This document shows, one piece after another, positions 49,375-61,439 of a stretch of DNA of 64,000 bases. The notes under the pieces were generated by a model. That model was not told the DNA's origin and searched no databases. It was given only the letters and a program-made list of their open reading frames with translations. How positions within the stretch are numbered: position 1 is the first letter of the stretch; each line of letters starts with the position of its first letter. The stretch is from Astragalus membranaceus (lineage: Eukaryota > Streptophyta > Magnoliopsida > Fabales > Fabaceae), in assembly GCA_039519185.1 (NCBI GenBank), contig CM076849.1, forward strand, positions 60,470,587-60,534,586, in the 5' to 3' direction. The position numbers and the translations under genes are program-made.

Positions 49375-49735
49375 AGTGATGTTGAATCTCAGCACACATA
49401 CACTGATCAGAGAGAACCAGAGGAGGAGGAATGGAGGAGATGGGATCTAGGGTTTGTGGCTCGCAATCGCCACACCCCACACACACAACGCAGAGAGCAG
49501 AGAGGATGAAATGTGAGAGGCACGTGACTACTCACTAAGTCACACACACACAGACGCTACAGTAAACGAAAGATTGAAATTGTATTATTCACACTATGTC
49601 AAATGGTTCAATTACAAGTATATATGTGATTACTGGTTACAAGCAAACCAAACTAAGTAAATCAAATTATAATCAAGTGACAAACTTAACCAAGTTCAGT
49701 TACAATTGAAAATACTAAAATACCCTTATTACAAC

Positions 49736-50276
49736 CAGGGCCGTCCCAAAAAATTTGGAGGCCCTGTTCAAATTTTAAAAATTAGGCCCCTGTTCAAATT
49801 TTTAAAATATAATGGCCAGGGAAAGTACCAAAAATTGGTAAAGTGCTTTCCTAAAAAAAATTCTAATAGTTTGTTTCTATATTGAAATGAAAGGGAATAT
49901 ATTAATATATTGTTACATTTATGTGACAAGTTCTTGAGTGACACAGTGGTATGAGTGATACATGGTAAGTAACATGTGATGGGTTCAAATACTAATGTTT
50001 ACATTTTGCAGAAAATGCACACAATTTTTATAACATCGATTAAAAACAATATAATGTCCCAACGGGGGATTGAACACGCGACCACTGAGAGAGCAAAATG
50101 ATTTACGCAGCCCGCGCTTAACCACTATGCTATGTGAGTTATTTGTTACAAACAAATCGAATATTATTATTATATATACATTTAATTTACAATTTTTATT
50201 AGGGGCCCTAAAAAAATGACATTGGGCTGGGGCCCTGTGCGGTAGCACAGCCCGCACAGGCCCATGGACGGCCCTG
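49736..50276. mobile_element. hAT-type element in the Copia LTR, perfect 8-bp TSD
   Basis: The ends are CAGGGCCGTCC and its inverse GGACGGCCCTG. The flanks ATTACAAC (49728-49735 and 50277-50284) are identical. There is no transposase. GGAGGCCCTGTTC and GGGGCCCTA-type subterminal repeats are present. Two tRNA-like stretches lie inside, one per strand. Confidence 0.9.
50050..50135 (-). other. tRNA-like module in the hAT element
   Basis: On the minus strand an A-box-like TAGTGGTTAAGCG is followed about 40 bases later by a B-box-like GTGTTCAATCC. A second weaker one lies at 49934-49990 on the plus strand (ACAGTGGTATGAG, GGGTTCAAATAC). Both are tRNA-derived in appearance and not intact tRNA genes. 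Confidence 0.4.
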
Positions 50277-53200
50277 ATTACAACTGATTAAAAGCAATAA
50301 ACTGTAACATGAAATTACAATACTTCAACACCCTCCCTTAATGAATGTTCAGTAGCAGCCTCTGTATCAGAAGGTGGTCATCCCCATCTCTGTCTTCAGC
50401 TTCAAGAACTTGTCTGTTTTCAGTCCCTTTGTCATTATATCTGGAACTTGCTGCTGTGTGTTGCAGTAAGCTACTGCAATGCAGCCCTTCTCAACCTGTT
50501 CACGCAGGAAATGAAACTTAGTATCAATATGTTTGCTACGCCCATGTAGCACAGGATTTTTGGCCAAATTAATTGCTGATTTATTGTCTATCAGCAAAGT
50601 AATTGGCCTCCTCACTGTCACCTGCAGTTGCTGCATCAGTGTGTCCAGCCACACTGCTTGACAAGCAGTAATTGCACCAGCAATATATTCAGACTCACAA
50701 GAAGATAATGCAACCACTGGTTGCTTCTTGGAACACCAAGAAATTGGAGCCTTGTTCCACAAAAACACAAACCCAGTTGTGGATCTTCTATCCACCTTAT
50801 CCCCACACCAATCTGCATCTGAGTACCCTATCAAACTGCCACCAACTTCACCAGATTTCTTCTCTGCTGGGAACAGAATCCCAGTTCTGATTGTGCCTTT
50901 GATATACTTCAGAATCCTTGTTGCAGCAAGGAAATGAGTCATCTTTGGCTTGCTCATGAACCTGCTTACTACTCCAACTGAGTAGCTTAAGTCAGGCCTT
51001 GTATTACACAGGTACCTCAGGCTTCCTACAAGCTGTTTGAACAGTGTAGGATCCACATCTTCACCTTCTAAATCTGTTTCCAGTCTCAGGTTTGCCTCTG
51101 CTGGTGTCACAGCAGCTTTGCAATTGTCCATTTCAAACCTCTTCAAGATTTCTCCTGCATACTTGGCCTGATGCAGTATTATCCCTCTGTTCTCATACAC
51201 AAACTGCATCCCAAAAAAATAATTCACTCTTCCAAGGTCAGTTATTTCAAACTCTGTTTTCAGCAGCTTCTTCAACTTGCTGATTTCAGTGTCACTACTG
51301 CCAGTGATCAGCATATCATCAACATAGAGGCTGATCAGAGTTTTCTCTCCATTATCAGAATCTTTCACATAGATTTCATACTCCACTATACACTTCTTGT
51401 AGCCTAGTTCATGGAAGAAAGCATCTATCTTCTTATTCCATGCCCTAGGGGATTGTTTAAGGCCATACAAAGCCTTGTGCAGCTTATACACTAGTTGTTC
51501 CCTCCCTTTCTTCTCAAAACCAGGAGGCTGCAGCACATACACCTCCTCTTCCAATGGACCATTTAGAAAGGCTGACTTGACATCTAAATGGTATAATCCC
51601 ATCCCTTGTTACTAGCTAGACCAATTACCATTCTAATTGTCTCATGCCTAGCAATTGGGGCAAATACTTCAAAGTAATCAAGTCCTTGTCTTTGAAGAAA
51701 TCCCTTGGCTACCAATCTAGCTTTGTGTTTTGCAATTGTGCCATCTGAGTTCAGCTTTACCTTATACACCCATTTGACACTTATTGCTTTCTTATTCTTT
51801 GGCAACTCAGTCAATTCCAGCTCTTGTTCTTCTCAATTGAACTGAGTTCCTCTTTCATGGCAGCTACCCACACCTTTTCTTTCAATGCATCTGTGTGACT
51901 GAGTGGCTCAATATCAGCCATCATAGCAAGCTGAATCGGCTCCCCTTCACTGTCTACTTGACTGTCTGTAGGCAGGTCATATTCAGCTAGTCTTCTTGGA
52001 GGCACCCTTTGCCTCTGTGGTCTGCCCTGCACTGTCTGTTCCTTTTCAGAATCAGAATCACTGGTTTCCTGCTGCTGCTGAGGCTCTTTGGGATTAGCTG
52101 GGGCAGTTCCTGTTCCTGTGCTGGTGCATCAACTTTTGTTTCTTCCAGCAGAACATGTTCTGCTCTTACAGGCTTGGCTTTGCCACTGTCCCAAACCCAC
52201 ATTTCAGCCTCCTTCACCAATACATCTCTGCTGAACTCTCTCTTGTTGGTGGCTGGGCAGTACAACTTGTAGGATCCTGTTGAATGGTATCCTACTAAGA
52301 TCATTGGACTGCTCTTATCATCCAATTTCTTCCTCTTCTCATCAGGAATGTGCTTGTAGCACAATGCACCAAATACCCTCAAGTGCCCTACACTTGGCTT
52401 CTTCCCTGTCCATACCTCAAGAGGGACAACATCCTTGAGTCTCTTAGTTGGACACCGTTTGAGAATGTAGGCTGCTGTTGTAACAGCTTCTCCCCATAGG
52501 CTTTTGGGCAGGTTCGTCTCCTTCAACATGCACCCTGCCATGTCCATCAGCATCCTATTCCTCCTCTCAGTGAGGAGTATAGGGGGCAGTCACTTCATGC
52601 TCAATCCCTTGACCTTCACAGTAGCTTTTGAACTCTGCTGAGTTGTACTCCCCTCCACCATCAGTTCTGAGAATCTTAAGCTGGCAGCCACTCTGCTTTT
52701 CAGCATAGTTCTTGAACTTTCTAAACTGATCAAACACTTCACTCTTTGCTTTGATCAGATAGATCCATATCATCCTAGTGTATTCATCTACAAAGGATAC
52801 AAAATATTTGTTGCCTCCAAGGGTGGGGACTTCCAAGGGCCCACATACATCAGAATGTACCACACCTAAGGCATGTGTTGCCCTTGGTGGCAATTCTGAT
52901 GTAAAAGGCAGCCTTGGTTGTTTGCTTCTCATGCAAATTTCACAGGTTTTATCAACTGCAGCTACTGCAGGAACTCCTACAACAAAATTCTTAGTATGTA
53001 AATGACCTACACTTCTAAAGTTCAGGTGGCCATACCTCTTGTGCCACAACGCACTGTCTCTTTCTCCTTCTGTGGCAGCAAAACAATGTGTCTCTGCTGC
53101 CTTGATGCTCACCTTGAATGTCCTATTCTTCTCCAAATGGGACTTCAGGATCATCCTCTTCTTGTTGTCATACAGCTGCGACAAACCATCTTCCATTGTC

Positions 53201-53516
53201 ACTGAGAAACCCTTCTCAATGAGTTGCCCCACACTCATCAGATTGCTCTTCATCCCTGGAACATACCTCACCTCTTCAAATACCACTGACCTTCCATCTT
53301 TCTTCTCCACTATGATGTTTCCCATACCCTCTGTTTGCAGATACCTATTATCAGCCGGCCTGATTCTTGTCTTCTTGCTATTGTCAAAGTTGGTCAGCCA
53401 CTGTCTATTGCCTGTCATGTGGTTGGAGCACCCTGTGTCCATGTACCACAGCTCCTCTACCACTGAATCCTCTGCTGTAGTCACCATCAGCAGCACTGGA
53501 TCATCATCAGAGTCAC

Positions 53517-56386
53517 TGTAACACCCCTTTCTACCCATTTATTTTAGTAACATCAGAGTGCGGAATTTTAAAAAAAAAGCTAAGCATGCAAGGGGCGTCA
53601 CATTCGACATTTCGCAAATCCAAAAGTTCAAAATCGCCATTTAACAGAAGGGTAATACGTAGCACTTTATCAGTTCAATCATCACGTAGATGAAATAAAA
53701 CAACCTCTCAAAATGTCATCTCAAACGTCTCCAATAAAACGGTTTCAAAGGAACATCAAATAGTAAAGGCAACAGTCATAATAAGACAACTAAAAATTAA
53801 CATTCGTTTCCCCCCAGGTGCTACGTATCAGAGCAAACGACACGACTCGATAGAGGAAGGAAGAAAAGTCCTTCACACGCGTCTACCTGCACGTTACCCA
53901 CGTAGAGGTAACATTCAAACAGAAAAGGGTGAGTCTTCTAACAGCATAAAGGCATATATAATAGTCAATATATTAGAGGACAATATCTATAACTACCATA
54001 TCACACAACAGCACAAGATTCATGTCTCTGTCAGACATAAAACGCCAACCACAATAATTATGTACACATGGACCATGAAGGAATGTATGAAATGCAATCC
54101 CTCCGGGAATATGCATGCGGTACCGATCTCGTAAAGGCCACGACGGGCGCAACTCGTAATAAACCTCGTGTTGTAGCATCACAGCTACCTCGTAAGAATG
54201 CATATGACAATGCGACTCATGACTCATGCACCAATTACACCAACTCAAAGCATTCAATTAATAAATACTATATCACCATATCTCGTTATAAATCATTTCA
54301 TATAAATACCACGTGTTGTAGCATCACAGCTACCTCGTCACATAACCACAACAAAGCACGTAACAAATACTATACCACATTAACAACTATCTCGTGTTGT
54401 AGCATCACAGCTACCTCGTAATTTCTCGCCAATAAATATTTCAGCTCATCAATAAATATTCAGCTCATCAAATAATATTCACCACCACAGACACATCTCA
54501 ATTTAGTTGCTCTAAGGCATCACATCACCCACACCAATCTCAATTAATTACGCGAGCACTTTGCCAATAAAGGACTAAGTCAACGTCCATAGGGACCAAA
54601 CAACACATAAAATCGAGACAGCAACCTCTTAAAATACAGTAACAGCACTAAGGAAAAAAATAGGAAAACAGCCCCTTTAAATTTACGAAAACGGCACCTG
54701 TAAATTCCAGAAACAGCACCTATGAACTTAAGAAAACAGCATCTTTAAATTGAAGAAAACCACACCTTTAAACTCAAGAAACAACATCTTTTAATTTAAG
54801 GAAACAACACTTTAAATTGTGAAAGCAGCCGCTCGCGATTTACAAAAACAGCAACAAAACAGCACATTTTATTTATGGAAAACAGCAACCTTTTATGCGC
54901 TATGAACAGCAGCAAAACACGATACAACAGCAGCAATTTATTTATAAAAGCAGCAACAAAACAGCCCATTTATAACATAAAAACAGCATCTCATTTTCGG
55001 TACAACGGCACAAATTTATTTCTATAAAACAGCAGCTCATATACTAAATAAAAACAGCAAGGCAGCAACATTTATTTTTATAAAAACAGCAGCTCATATG
55101 ACAATTAAAAACAGCAAGACAGCAACATTTATTTTTATAAAAACAGCAGCAGCAACATTTGGAAAACAGTGACTTAGACGGAATTCCTTACGCAACTTGC
55201 GACCAATTTTTCTTTCTCATTTCCTAATGAAATTCGGTGGAACCGGTGCCTACTTTGTAGAGAATTCAGTCTATTTTCTAACTAAACGAGAATCATTCAA
55301 AACGGAATTCAATTGAGAACACAAAACTTGCAAAAACCGAACCTATTCACAGATTACTTCCAGAATTTGACCTAACTTTGGAGACTCGTAACTTAAGCTA
55401 CACAAATCCAAATTTAACCAAACCAGCGCCAAAATGACCAGAATTAAGTCTATTTCCTAACAAAATATGTCCCATAATTTTTGGACAAACGAAAGGTTTC
55501 CAGTTTTAAAGATACAGAACCTATGTCCAGAATGCTCCCAGATTATTAACCTAACTTGTGGAGCCTATAACTAGAGCTACACAAATCCAAATCGAACGAA
55601 ACCGGCACCAAAACGACCGGCGTGAAATCTATTTTCACGAACAATTAAACACGAAATTTTTGGACTGGCCGAACAGTCCCAGTTTCACGAAAACCGAAAC
55701 AGTGTTACGCACTACATCTCAGCACTTTACAAACACAACAATACACGCCAAATCAATCAATTAGACATCCTCAATCATCAAACAAATTTAACAACCAACG
55801 ACTTTAACAACACATTCAAACATCCTATTTCATTCAAACATAATAACAAATACCTCCTAGGCATCATAGAACTACCCTCCTACATACTAACCATTATATA
55901 AACCCTTATAATGCGAGATTCCCCTTACCTTAGCAACTTGGAGAAGATGAAGACCCCCTTCACGAAGAACCACGTACACACAGCAGCAGCTCTTCTCTTA
56001 CTCGCGATCCCTTCCTTCTCCTTCTTCTCTCTCACGGTCGCGCCCTCTCTTTCTTCTTTTTCCTCTAGGAGCCGCGCCCTCACTCTCCTTATCTCGCTCT
56101 CACACTTGGTTTTGCTCTAAATGAGCAAAACCATATATCCTAACCATATATACTTAGTTGGTTTAACGGGCTTTCTAATTGGATTGTGACACTCAATCAT
56201 GGGCCTTATTATTACACTTTAAAATCGCCAACCACTAACCCTCCACATAGCCCACATATTCTAATAGATTTTTATTTTATTATTTTTACCACTTAATTTC
56301 TATTTAATTAAATCTACCAAGTAAATCCAATCAAATAAATCACACAAATAATTAAATAAGCATTTAAATGAAAATGGGGTGTTACA
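53517..56386. mobile_element. LTR-type insertion (2.87 kb, probable solo LTR) inside Copia, perfect GTCAC TSD
   Basis: It starts TGTAACACCCCTTTCTACCC and ends AATGGGGTGTTACA. The flanks GTCAC (53512-53516 and 56387-56391) are identical. It carries no gag or pol. The interior has GTGTTGTAGCATCACAGCTA-CCTCGT units (three, near 54170, 54310 and 54390) and long AACAGCA-rich stretches (54650-55160). It belongs to the same broad family as the elements ending at 7986, 16983 and 19596. Confidence 0.85.
54640..55165. repeat. AAACAGCA-rich degenerate repeats
   Basis: Dozens of ACAGCA / AACAGCAAC words are spaced by TTTATAAA or TTTAAAT segments, inside the LTR-type insertion. It is low-complexity and non-coding. 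Confidence 0.7.
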
Positions 56387-57497
56387 GTCACCCTTGGCTA
56401 TGTTAGCCTCTTCTTTCTTGTTCTCCTTGTTGGACCAGCATTCATCTGCGAAGTGTCCATACTTCTCACAATTGAAGCATTGGACCTTCCTCTTGTCAAT
56501 CTTCTCCTTGCCTTTCTGATTGCTGTACTTCTTCCCTCCCTTATTGGCAGTTTCTGCCTGCTCTGCACTACCACTCTCAATGTTCTTCTTGTTCAGCCAC
56601 TGTTGCTTCTTATTCTTCCACTTTGACTTATCACCATAACCCTTCTTAGTGGTTTGAGCCTTGAGAGCCTGTTCTGACTCCTTTTCAGGCCCTCTGTCAC
56701 TGATACGCATCTCATGCCCCTCTAGGTTACCTTGCAGTTCATCTAGGTTCATTGCAGAGGTGTCCTTTGCTTGCTCTATAGCAACCACTATGTGATCAAA
56801 CTGAACAGTGAGGGATCGAATTACCTTCTCCACTATGGTTTGTTCAGTTACAGACTCACCACAGACCTTCATCTGGTTAGTAACAGTGACTACACGAGAT
56901 ACGTAGTCACCAACCTTCTCACCAGACTTCATCTGAAGAAGCTCGTACTGCTTACGCAGTGACTGTAGCTTGACCTTCTTCACCTTCGCGTCCCCTCCGT
57001 AGCACCTCACCAGCGTGTCCCAGGCGGCCTTCGCTGTCGTTGACTCAGCGATCTTCTCGAAAACCCTTGGATCTACACACTAATGGATGTAGAAGAGCGC
57101 TTTCTGGTCCTTCTTCCTTCTTTCACGGTGCGCACTCCGTTGCGCCTCCGTAGCGTTCTCTGCGAGCTCAGTCGTGCCGTCGTTCACCAGATCTAGCACA
57201 TCCTGTGCTCTGAATAGCACTCTCATTTGGATCGACCACCGGTTCCAGTTTGAACCGTCGAACACAGGGAGATGAGTGTTGAACCCTCTGTTTCCTCCGT
57301 TCATCGTAGATCTGTGCCTTACACTCAAGGATCTCACAATCGCTCGTGTTTACCCAAACCCTAGGAACCAGATCGTTGATTCCTTTCGATTCGCGCTTCA
57401 AACCAATGCGATTTGAAGCAACGAGATCTTCGCTCACGCTCACCGTTCGCTCGTGTTTCCCAGGCCTCACACACTCACAACACAGCTCTGGATACCA

Positions 57498-57918
57498 TGT
57501 TGAATCTCAGCACACATACACTGATCAGAGAGAACCAGAGGAGGAGGAATGGAGGAGATGGGATCTAGGGTTTGTGGCTCGCAATCGTCACAGCCCACAC
57601 ACCCTCGCACCACACACACACAATGCAGAGAGCAGAGAGGATGGAATGTGAGAGGCACGTGACTACTCACTAAGTCACACACACACACAGACGCTACAGT
57701 AAACGAAAGATTGAAATTGTATTATTCACACTGTGTCAAATGGTTCAATTACAAGTATATATGTGATTACTGGTTACAAGCAAACCAAACTAAGTAAATC
57801 AAATTACAATCAAGTGACAAACTTAACCAAGTTCAGTTACAATTGAAAATACTAAAATACCCTTATTACAACTGATTAAAAGCAATAAACTGTAACAAGA
57901 AATTACAATACTTCAACA
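57498..57918 (-). repeat. Copia 5' LTR, 421 bp
   Basis: An uninterrupted LTR from TGTTGAATCTC to TACTTCAACA in plus-strand orientation. On the minus strand it is followed by the tRNA-Met-type primer-binding site. Confidence 0.92.
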
Positions 57919-57923
57919 AGTGA

Positions 57924-59013
57924 GATACCAAACAAAGAACCCAAATAGCGCCCAAATAGTTGAAGCTGGTTAATCGCATTGATTTCTCGTATTGCATTGA
58001 TTTAACCATCTGATTAATCGCATTGATTTCTATCGACCCGGTGTATTCAAAATAGAACCCAAACAAAGAATAGAGATAACCCTGAATGCAATTAAAGGTC
58101 CGATCAACCCAAAAAAAGATGATGGCACTTATTTTTGGAACCCATTTGAGAATTAATAGGTTATTCAAATATGCAATTGATAACACCATTGCCTCTAGAG
58201 CCAAACTCATTTATAAGTGCAACGATATAAATTGTGAAGTAAAAACAATATTTTGAATGTGAAATGTTACGATGGCAGTGAGCCTCTGCAGAATCTTGAT
58301 TTTCTGGTACGGCCCGAAGTTGATAAAAAACGTCATAATTGAAGATAACGGCCGATTAATGTAAAAGCATGAAAGAAAAGAATAGAAGAGAATTTGGAAT
58401 GGAAAATTACTTAGAGAGAAAGGGTGGATTCTGGGGAAGAATCGGAGCCGAGGCAAGCAGCAATTGAATAGAGTTGCACCATTTTAGGGTTCACCGAATG
58501 GAAGAAGAAAAGAATTTGGGGGAATCTGGCTATTTTGAGGGTTTTGGGGAATTTGGGGAAATCTAGCGCTTTAGACGCTTGATTTGCTTTAGACACTAGA
58601 TTTGGGGGAAATTGGGACAATCTCTCGCTTTATTAGTAGGGGTTCAAAACTGTTTTTTTTGTGGCAATGAGAGTACGATTCTTTATTTCTTATTCTTTTG
58701 AAAGGCATTTTTATTATTATAACTAAGGGTATAGGTTTTATTTATATTATTAGTTATTGAACAATTCTAATTTTTATTTTCTTAAAAAAATTCTAATTTA
58801 AAAAATAAATAGAAACTATACGAGAACCGTTCATAAACGTTGCTCATATGAATCGATAAAAAACTGTTGTCATTGTACTATACGGGAACGGTTATTCACC
58901 GTTGTAAGAAAAATTATAAAATTTAGTGTATTACACCAACAGAATATAAAACTGTTGCTTGTTTTAGTCTAAGGAAACTGTTTTTAGACCATCAAAAAAG
59001 TAGGCGTTGTAGT
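57924..59013. other. CACTA-like 5' leader and subterminal region
   Basis: The minus strand at 58640-58210 looks like a CACTA leader (GGGGAATTTGGG-type sequence on the plus strand). 58820-58990 holds GAGAACCGTTC, GGGAACGGTTATTCACCGTT and AACTGTTGCTTG motifs matching the zone right of 28473. It ends GGCGTTGTAGTA at 59013. No coding is supported. Confidence 0.45.
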
Positions 59014-59689
59014 AGATCCAAAATGTTGTAATTAATTAATGGTTCAATGGCTTCTCTTTGGAAGGTGCAATTGGAAGGTGATTTGATGGGAATGTGTTGC
59101 TGCTCATATAATTCTAACTTAAATATGTGCTTCTTACAAGGATGGAAGGTTCCTCGCGGGTTTACTGCTGAAGGGTGCAAAAGAATTCTATATCTTCATG
59201 TTGTTTTAATATCGCAAAGTAGTTGTAGCATGCGGTTATTGCTGCACTTTTCACATCTGTTGTAATATGCTCTATTGGGCAAGCACAATTGACATATTTG
59301 AAATTTTGGGTACTCTTTTTTCTTATTGGGTCTTTTTTCCAAAGGATTTTGGCACTTGAAGGTTTTAATTAGGCCCCATTTGCAATGAAAATTAGTTTTG
59401 GCCTTTGTTTATTTATTTCTACTATGATTTCTTTTTTCCTCAAGCCATTTTCGTCGATGATTTGGAATCTACCCATAATGTTGATTATTCGTCCTTCACA
59501 AGTTCCTCACAAGACCTTTCGTTGTTATATTAGATCTATTAATGATGAAGGTGATTTGCCCAAATTTTTAATTTATAATATTTTAAATAAATGTATATGG
59601 ATATATGACATCACCCTAGATCATAATTGAAAGTTTATAAATTTTTTAATAAAGGTGCAAATTAGAGAAAGTGGTCATATATGGTAATG

Positions 59690-59840
59690 GGCCTTTGAAA
59701 AACACGAGTTTTTGGCTTTGCCGGCCCGTGTGGTTTTCCCCTACCAACAGAGTTTTTGCCACACTCAAAATTCGAACCCGAAACCTTGAGGTGGGATCCA
59801 AGTCCAGTTACCACTTGGACCAACCATTGTCGGTGGGTGA
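59690..59840 (-). repeat. tRNA-derived SINE-like sequence
   Basis: On the minus strand GTCCAAGTGGTAACTGGACT (A-box-like) is followed by CTCAAGGTTTCGGGTTCGAA (B-box-like). A shorter related piece with ATTCAAACCCGAAACCTTGA lies at 60611-60630 in plus orientation. Confidence 0.5.
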
Positions 59841-60017
59841 ACCACCTTATGTCATAATTTTAGAATATTTTTTTTAATAAAAGTGTGACACATTATCTGT
59901 AAGCTATAAAATTAAATTTTATAACTTTTAATTTTCATGGTGACGTAGAGAAGTTTGAAAGGAGGAAAGGTTGAATAATTTTTAATGCATAAAACATTAC
60001 TTTTTATGGATATATTT
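59837..60017. repeat. Dispersed repeat, copy 1 (second copy 61129-61322)
   Basis: Shares ACCACCTTATGTCATAATTT, AAAAGTGTGACACATTAT, TTCATGGTGACGTAG and GGAGGAAAGGTTGAATAATT with 61129-61322 in the same order and orientation. A partial third copy starts at about 60113 (GGGTGAATCACCTTA). Class unknown. Confidence 0.75.
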
Positions 60018-61128
60018 AAGAAAAGCCTATGTCATTATTAAGAGTTTCTAATATTTTTAATAAATGTAGAATTGATAACATGGTTTTATATAAAAGAATA
60101 TTGCAAAATAGGGTGAATCACCTTAAGTCATTATTTAGGAATTAAAAATTTGTTGATAAAAGTGTGACACATAATTTGTAAGATAGAATTTTTTTTATAC
60201 ATTTTCATTATAATATTTAATTTGTAAAGTATAAGACTTTAAATTTGTAATGTATAAATTTTTTTTTAGATAGATGACACAATCCTAGGTCATAACATGA
60301 GACTATATTAATATAAATAAACTTATAATGTACAAATTTATAAGATATAAGAGTTATTTTTTTATAGAACCATGACACCACCCTAGGTCATAAATATTGC
60401 ATCATAATAATTACTGCACGGGTTGTGTTTACATGAGTTGAAATTTTGACGCGTTTATGTATATACGTCGATTGAATTTTTTTTTTTAGGGTTCATGTGT
60501 ATATGTCGGTTGAAAATTTTATTGAAACTATGACTGTTGTTTTAATTTTTTGAACAAAGTCCTAGACCCAATTTTGCCGGACCGTATAGTTTTTGCCACA
60601 CCCAAGATTCAAACCCGAAACCTTGAGGTCAATAAATGAATCAAAAAGAATTTTAACGTGTCCAAGCTATATGTATTTTTTGGCATAGATATTGGACTAT
60701 TATTATTTTTGCTATATTTAGGCATATCTATAAGACCTAATCTCATATCTTATCTGACTTGTATCTTACGGGTCCCAATTTTTGTGTCCCATTAGAGAGA
60801 TATTAAGTTATATGATATTAAATAAATAAGACAAAAAATAATCCACCGTTATTATAATATTTTAAGTGCTTTAACAAAAAAAATATAGTAAAATTTTATG
60901 CAGGCCTACGTAATCAAAGATGTAGTTAGTGCGGTGGGCAAAGACTGGGAGAGGGTGACGGGCATATATATTGCTTGCCTCATATTTAAATTCTAGTAGT
61001 ATTTTTAAAAGTACCCATATTTAAATTCTATTTTTAATGCGTAAAACAGGATTTTTTATGGAGACTTAACAAAAGGCTATGTTATTATTAATTTTTATAA
61101 TATTTATAATAAATGGAATATTGCAAAA
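60018..61128. other. AT-rich sequence between the dispersed repeats, no gene
   Basis: A partial dispersed repeat (60113-60200), a short tRNA-like remnant (60590-60640), and nothing else that I can support. Confidence 0.4.
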
Positions 61129-61322
61129 TAGGGTGAATCACCTTATGTCATAATTTTAGAATTAATTTTTTTTAATAAAAGTGTGACACATTATTTGTAA
61201 GCTATAAAATTAAATTTTTTAACTTTTAATTTTCATGGTGACGTAGGGAAGTTTGAAAGGAGGAAGGGTTGAATAATTTTTAATGCATAAAACATTACTT
61301 TTTATGGATATATTTAAGAAGA
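61129..61322. repeat. Dispersed repeat, copy 2
   Basis: A near-identical partner of 59837-60017, with small indels in the T-runs. Confidence 0.75.
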
Positions 61323-61439
61323 GCTACGCATAGGATGTGATTATGGAGCAAATAACATAGTAATTGATACTAATTCATAAATCAATAGCTAATATAAAAG
61401 GAATCCATCAATTGCAATACACCATAATTGAAATCTAAA

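Larger units (their letters stand above)
49380..50330 (-). repeat. Copia 3' LTR (interrupted by a hAT)
   Basis: Matches 57498-57918 apart from the 541-bp hAT plus its 8-bp duplication (49736-50284), a loss of CCTCGCACCACA-like sequence, and scattered substitutions. Confidence 0.9.
50367..57304 (-). pseudogene. Copia gag-pol polyprotein, disrupted
   Basis: Gag starts at ATG 57304 (MNGGNRGF), contains a UBN2-type capsid region and the zinc knuckle CFNCEKYGHFADEC (about 56475-56430). The 53517-56386 insertion follows. Pol continues with the protease (MDTGCSNHMTG), the integrase zinc motif (HKRYGHLN...CEICMRSK) and core (HSDVCGPL, DEYTRM), the reverse transcriptase (HLDVKSAFLNG, LYVDDMLITG) and RNase H (YSDADWCGD, SCESEYIAG, DNKSAINLAKN), ending TGA at 50367. 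Lesions: TAG at 57080-57082 in gag; a short deletion with frameshift at about 52560 removing the integrase block after YTP; further frame changes near 52030, 51815 and 51600. No functional polyprotein is possible. Confidence 0.92.
49380..57918 (-). mobile_element. Ty1/Copia LTR retrotransposon, AGTGA TSD, with two nested insertions
   Basis: LTRs beginning TGTTGAATCTC and ending TACTTCAACA lie at 49380-50330 and 57498-57918 in plus-strand coordinates. The flanks are AGTGA (49375-49379 and 57919-57923), a perfect match. On the minus strand a primer-binding site, TGGTATCCAGAGC, complementary to initiator tRNA-Met, directly follows the 5' LTR (57485-57497), and a purine tract, AAGGGAGGGTG, precedes the 3' LTR. 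The LTRs look about 95% or more alike by eye, so the insertion is fairly recent. A hAT lies in the left LTR and a 2.9-kb LTR-type element between gag and pol. Confidence 0.93.
28473..59013 (-). mobile_element. Outer CACTA element split over 30.5 kb by nested insertions (inferred)
   Basis: The left end CACTACAACATATTAGG and the inverse of the right end, TACTACAACGCCTAC, share (C/T)ACTACAAC. Both subterminal zones share CATCAA, AACAGTTTT, GAGAAC(C)GTT and GAACGGTTATT-type motifs in opposite orientation (28500-28830 and 58820-58990). A typical acidic CACTA 3' exon lies at 29041-29109 and a CACTA-like 5' leader at 58380-58640, both in minus-strand order. No 3-bp duplication is visible (left ACT, right GAT) and the last base is mutated, so the two ends could belong to different elements. 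Confidence 0.45.

Noticed and set aside
59041..59265. 72-codon frame with a faint B3-domain-like look (WKVQLE, GWKVPRGF)
   Set aside because: The match is too short and lacks the rest of the domain; not enough to annotate.
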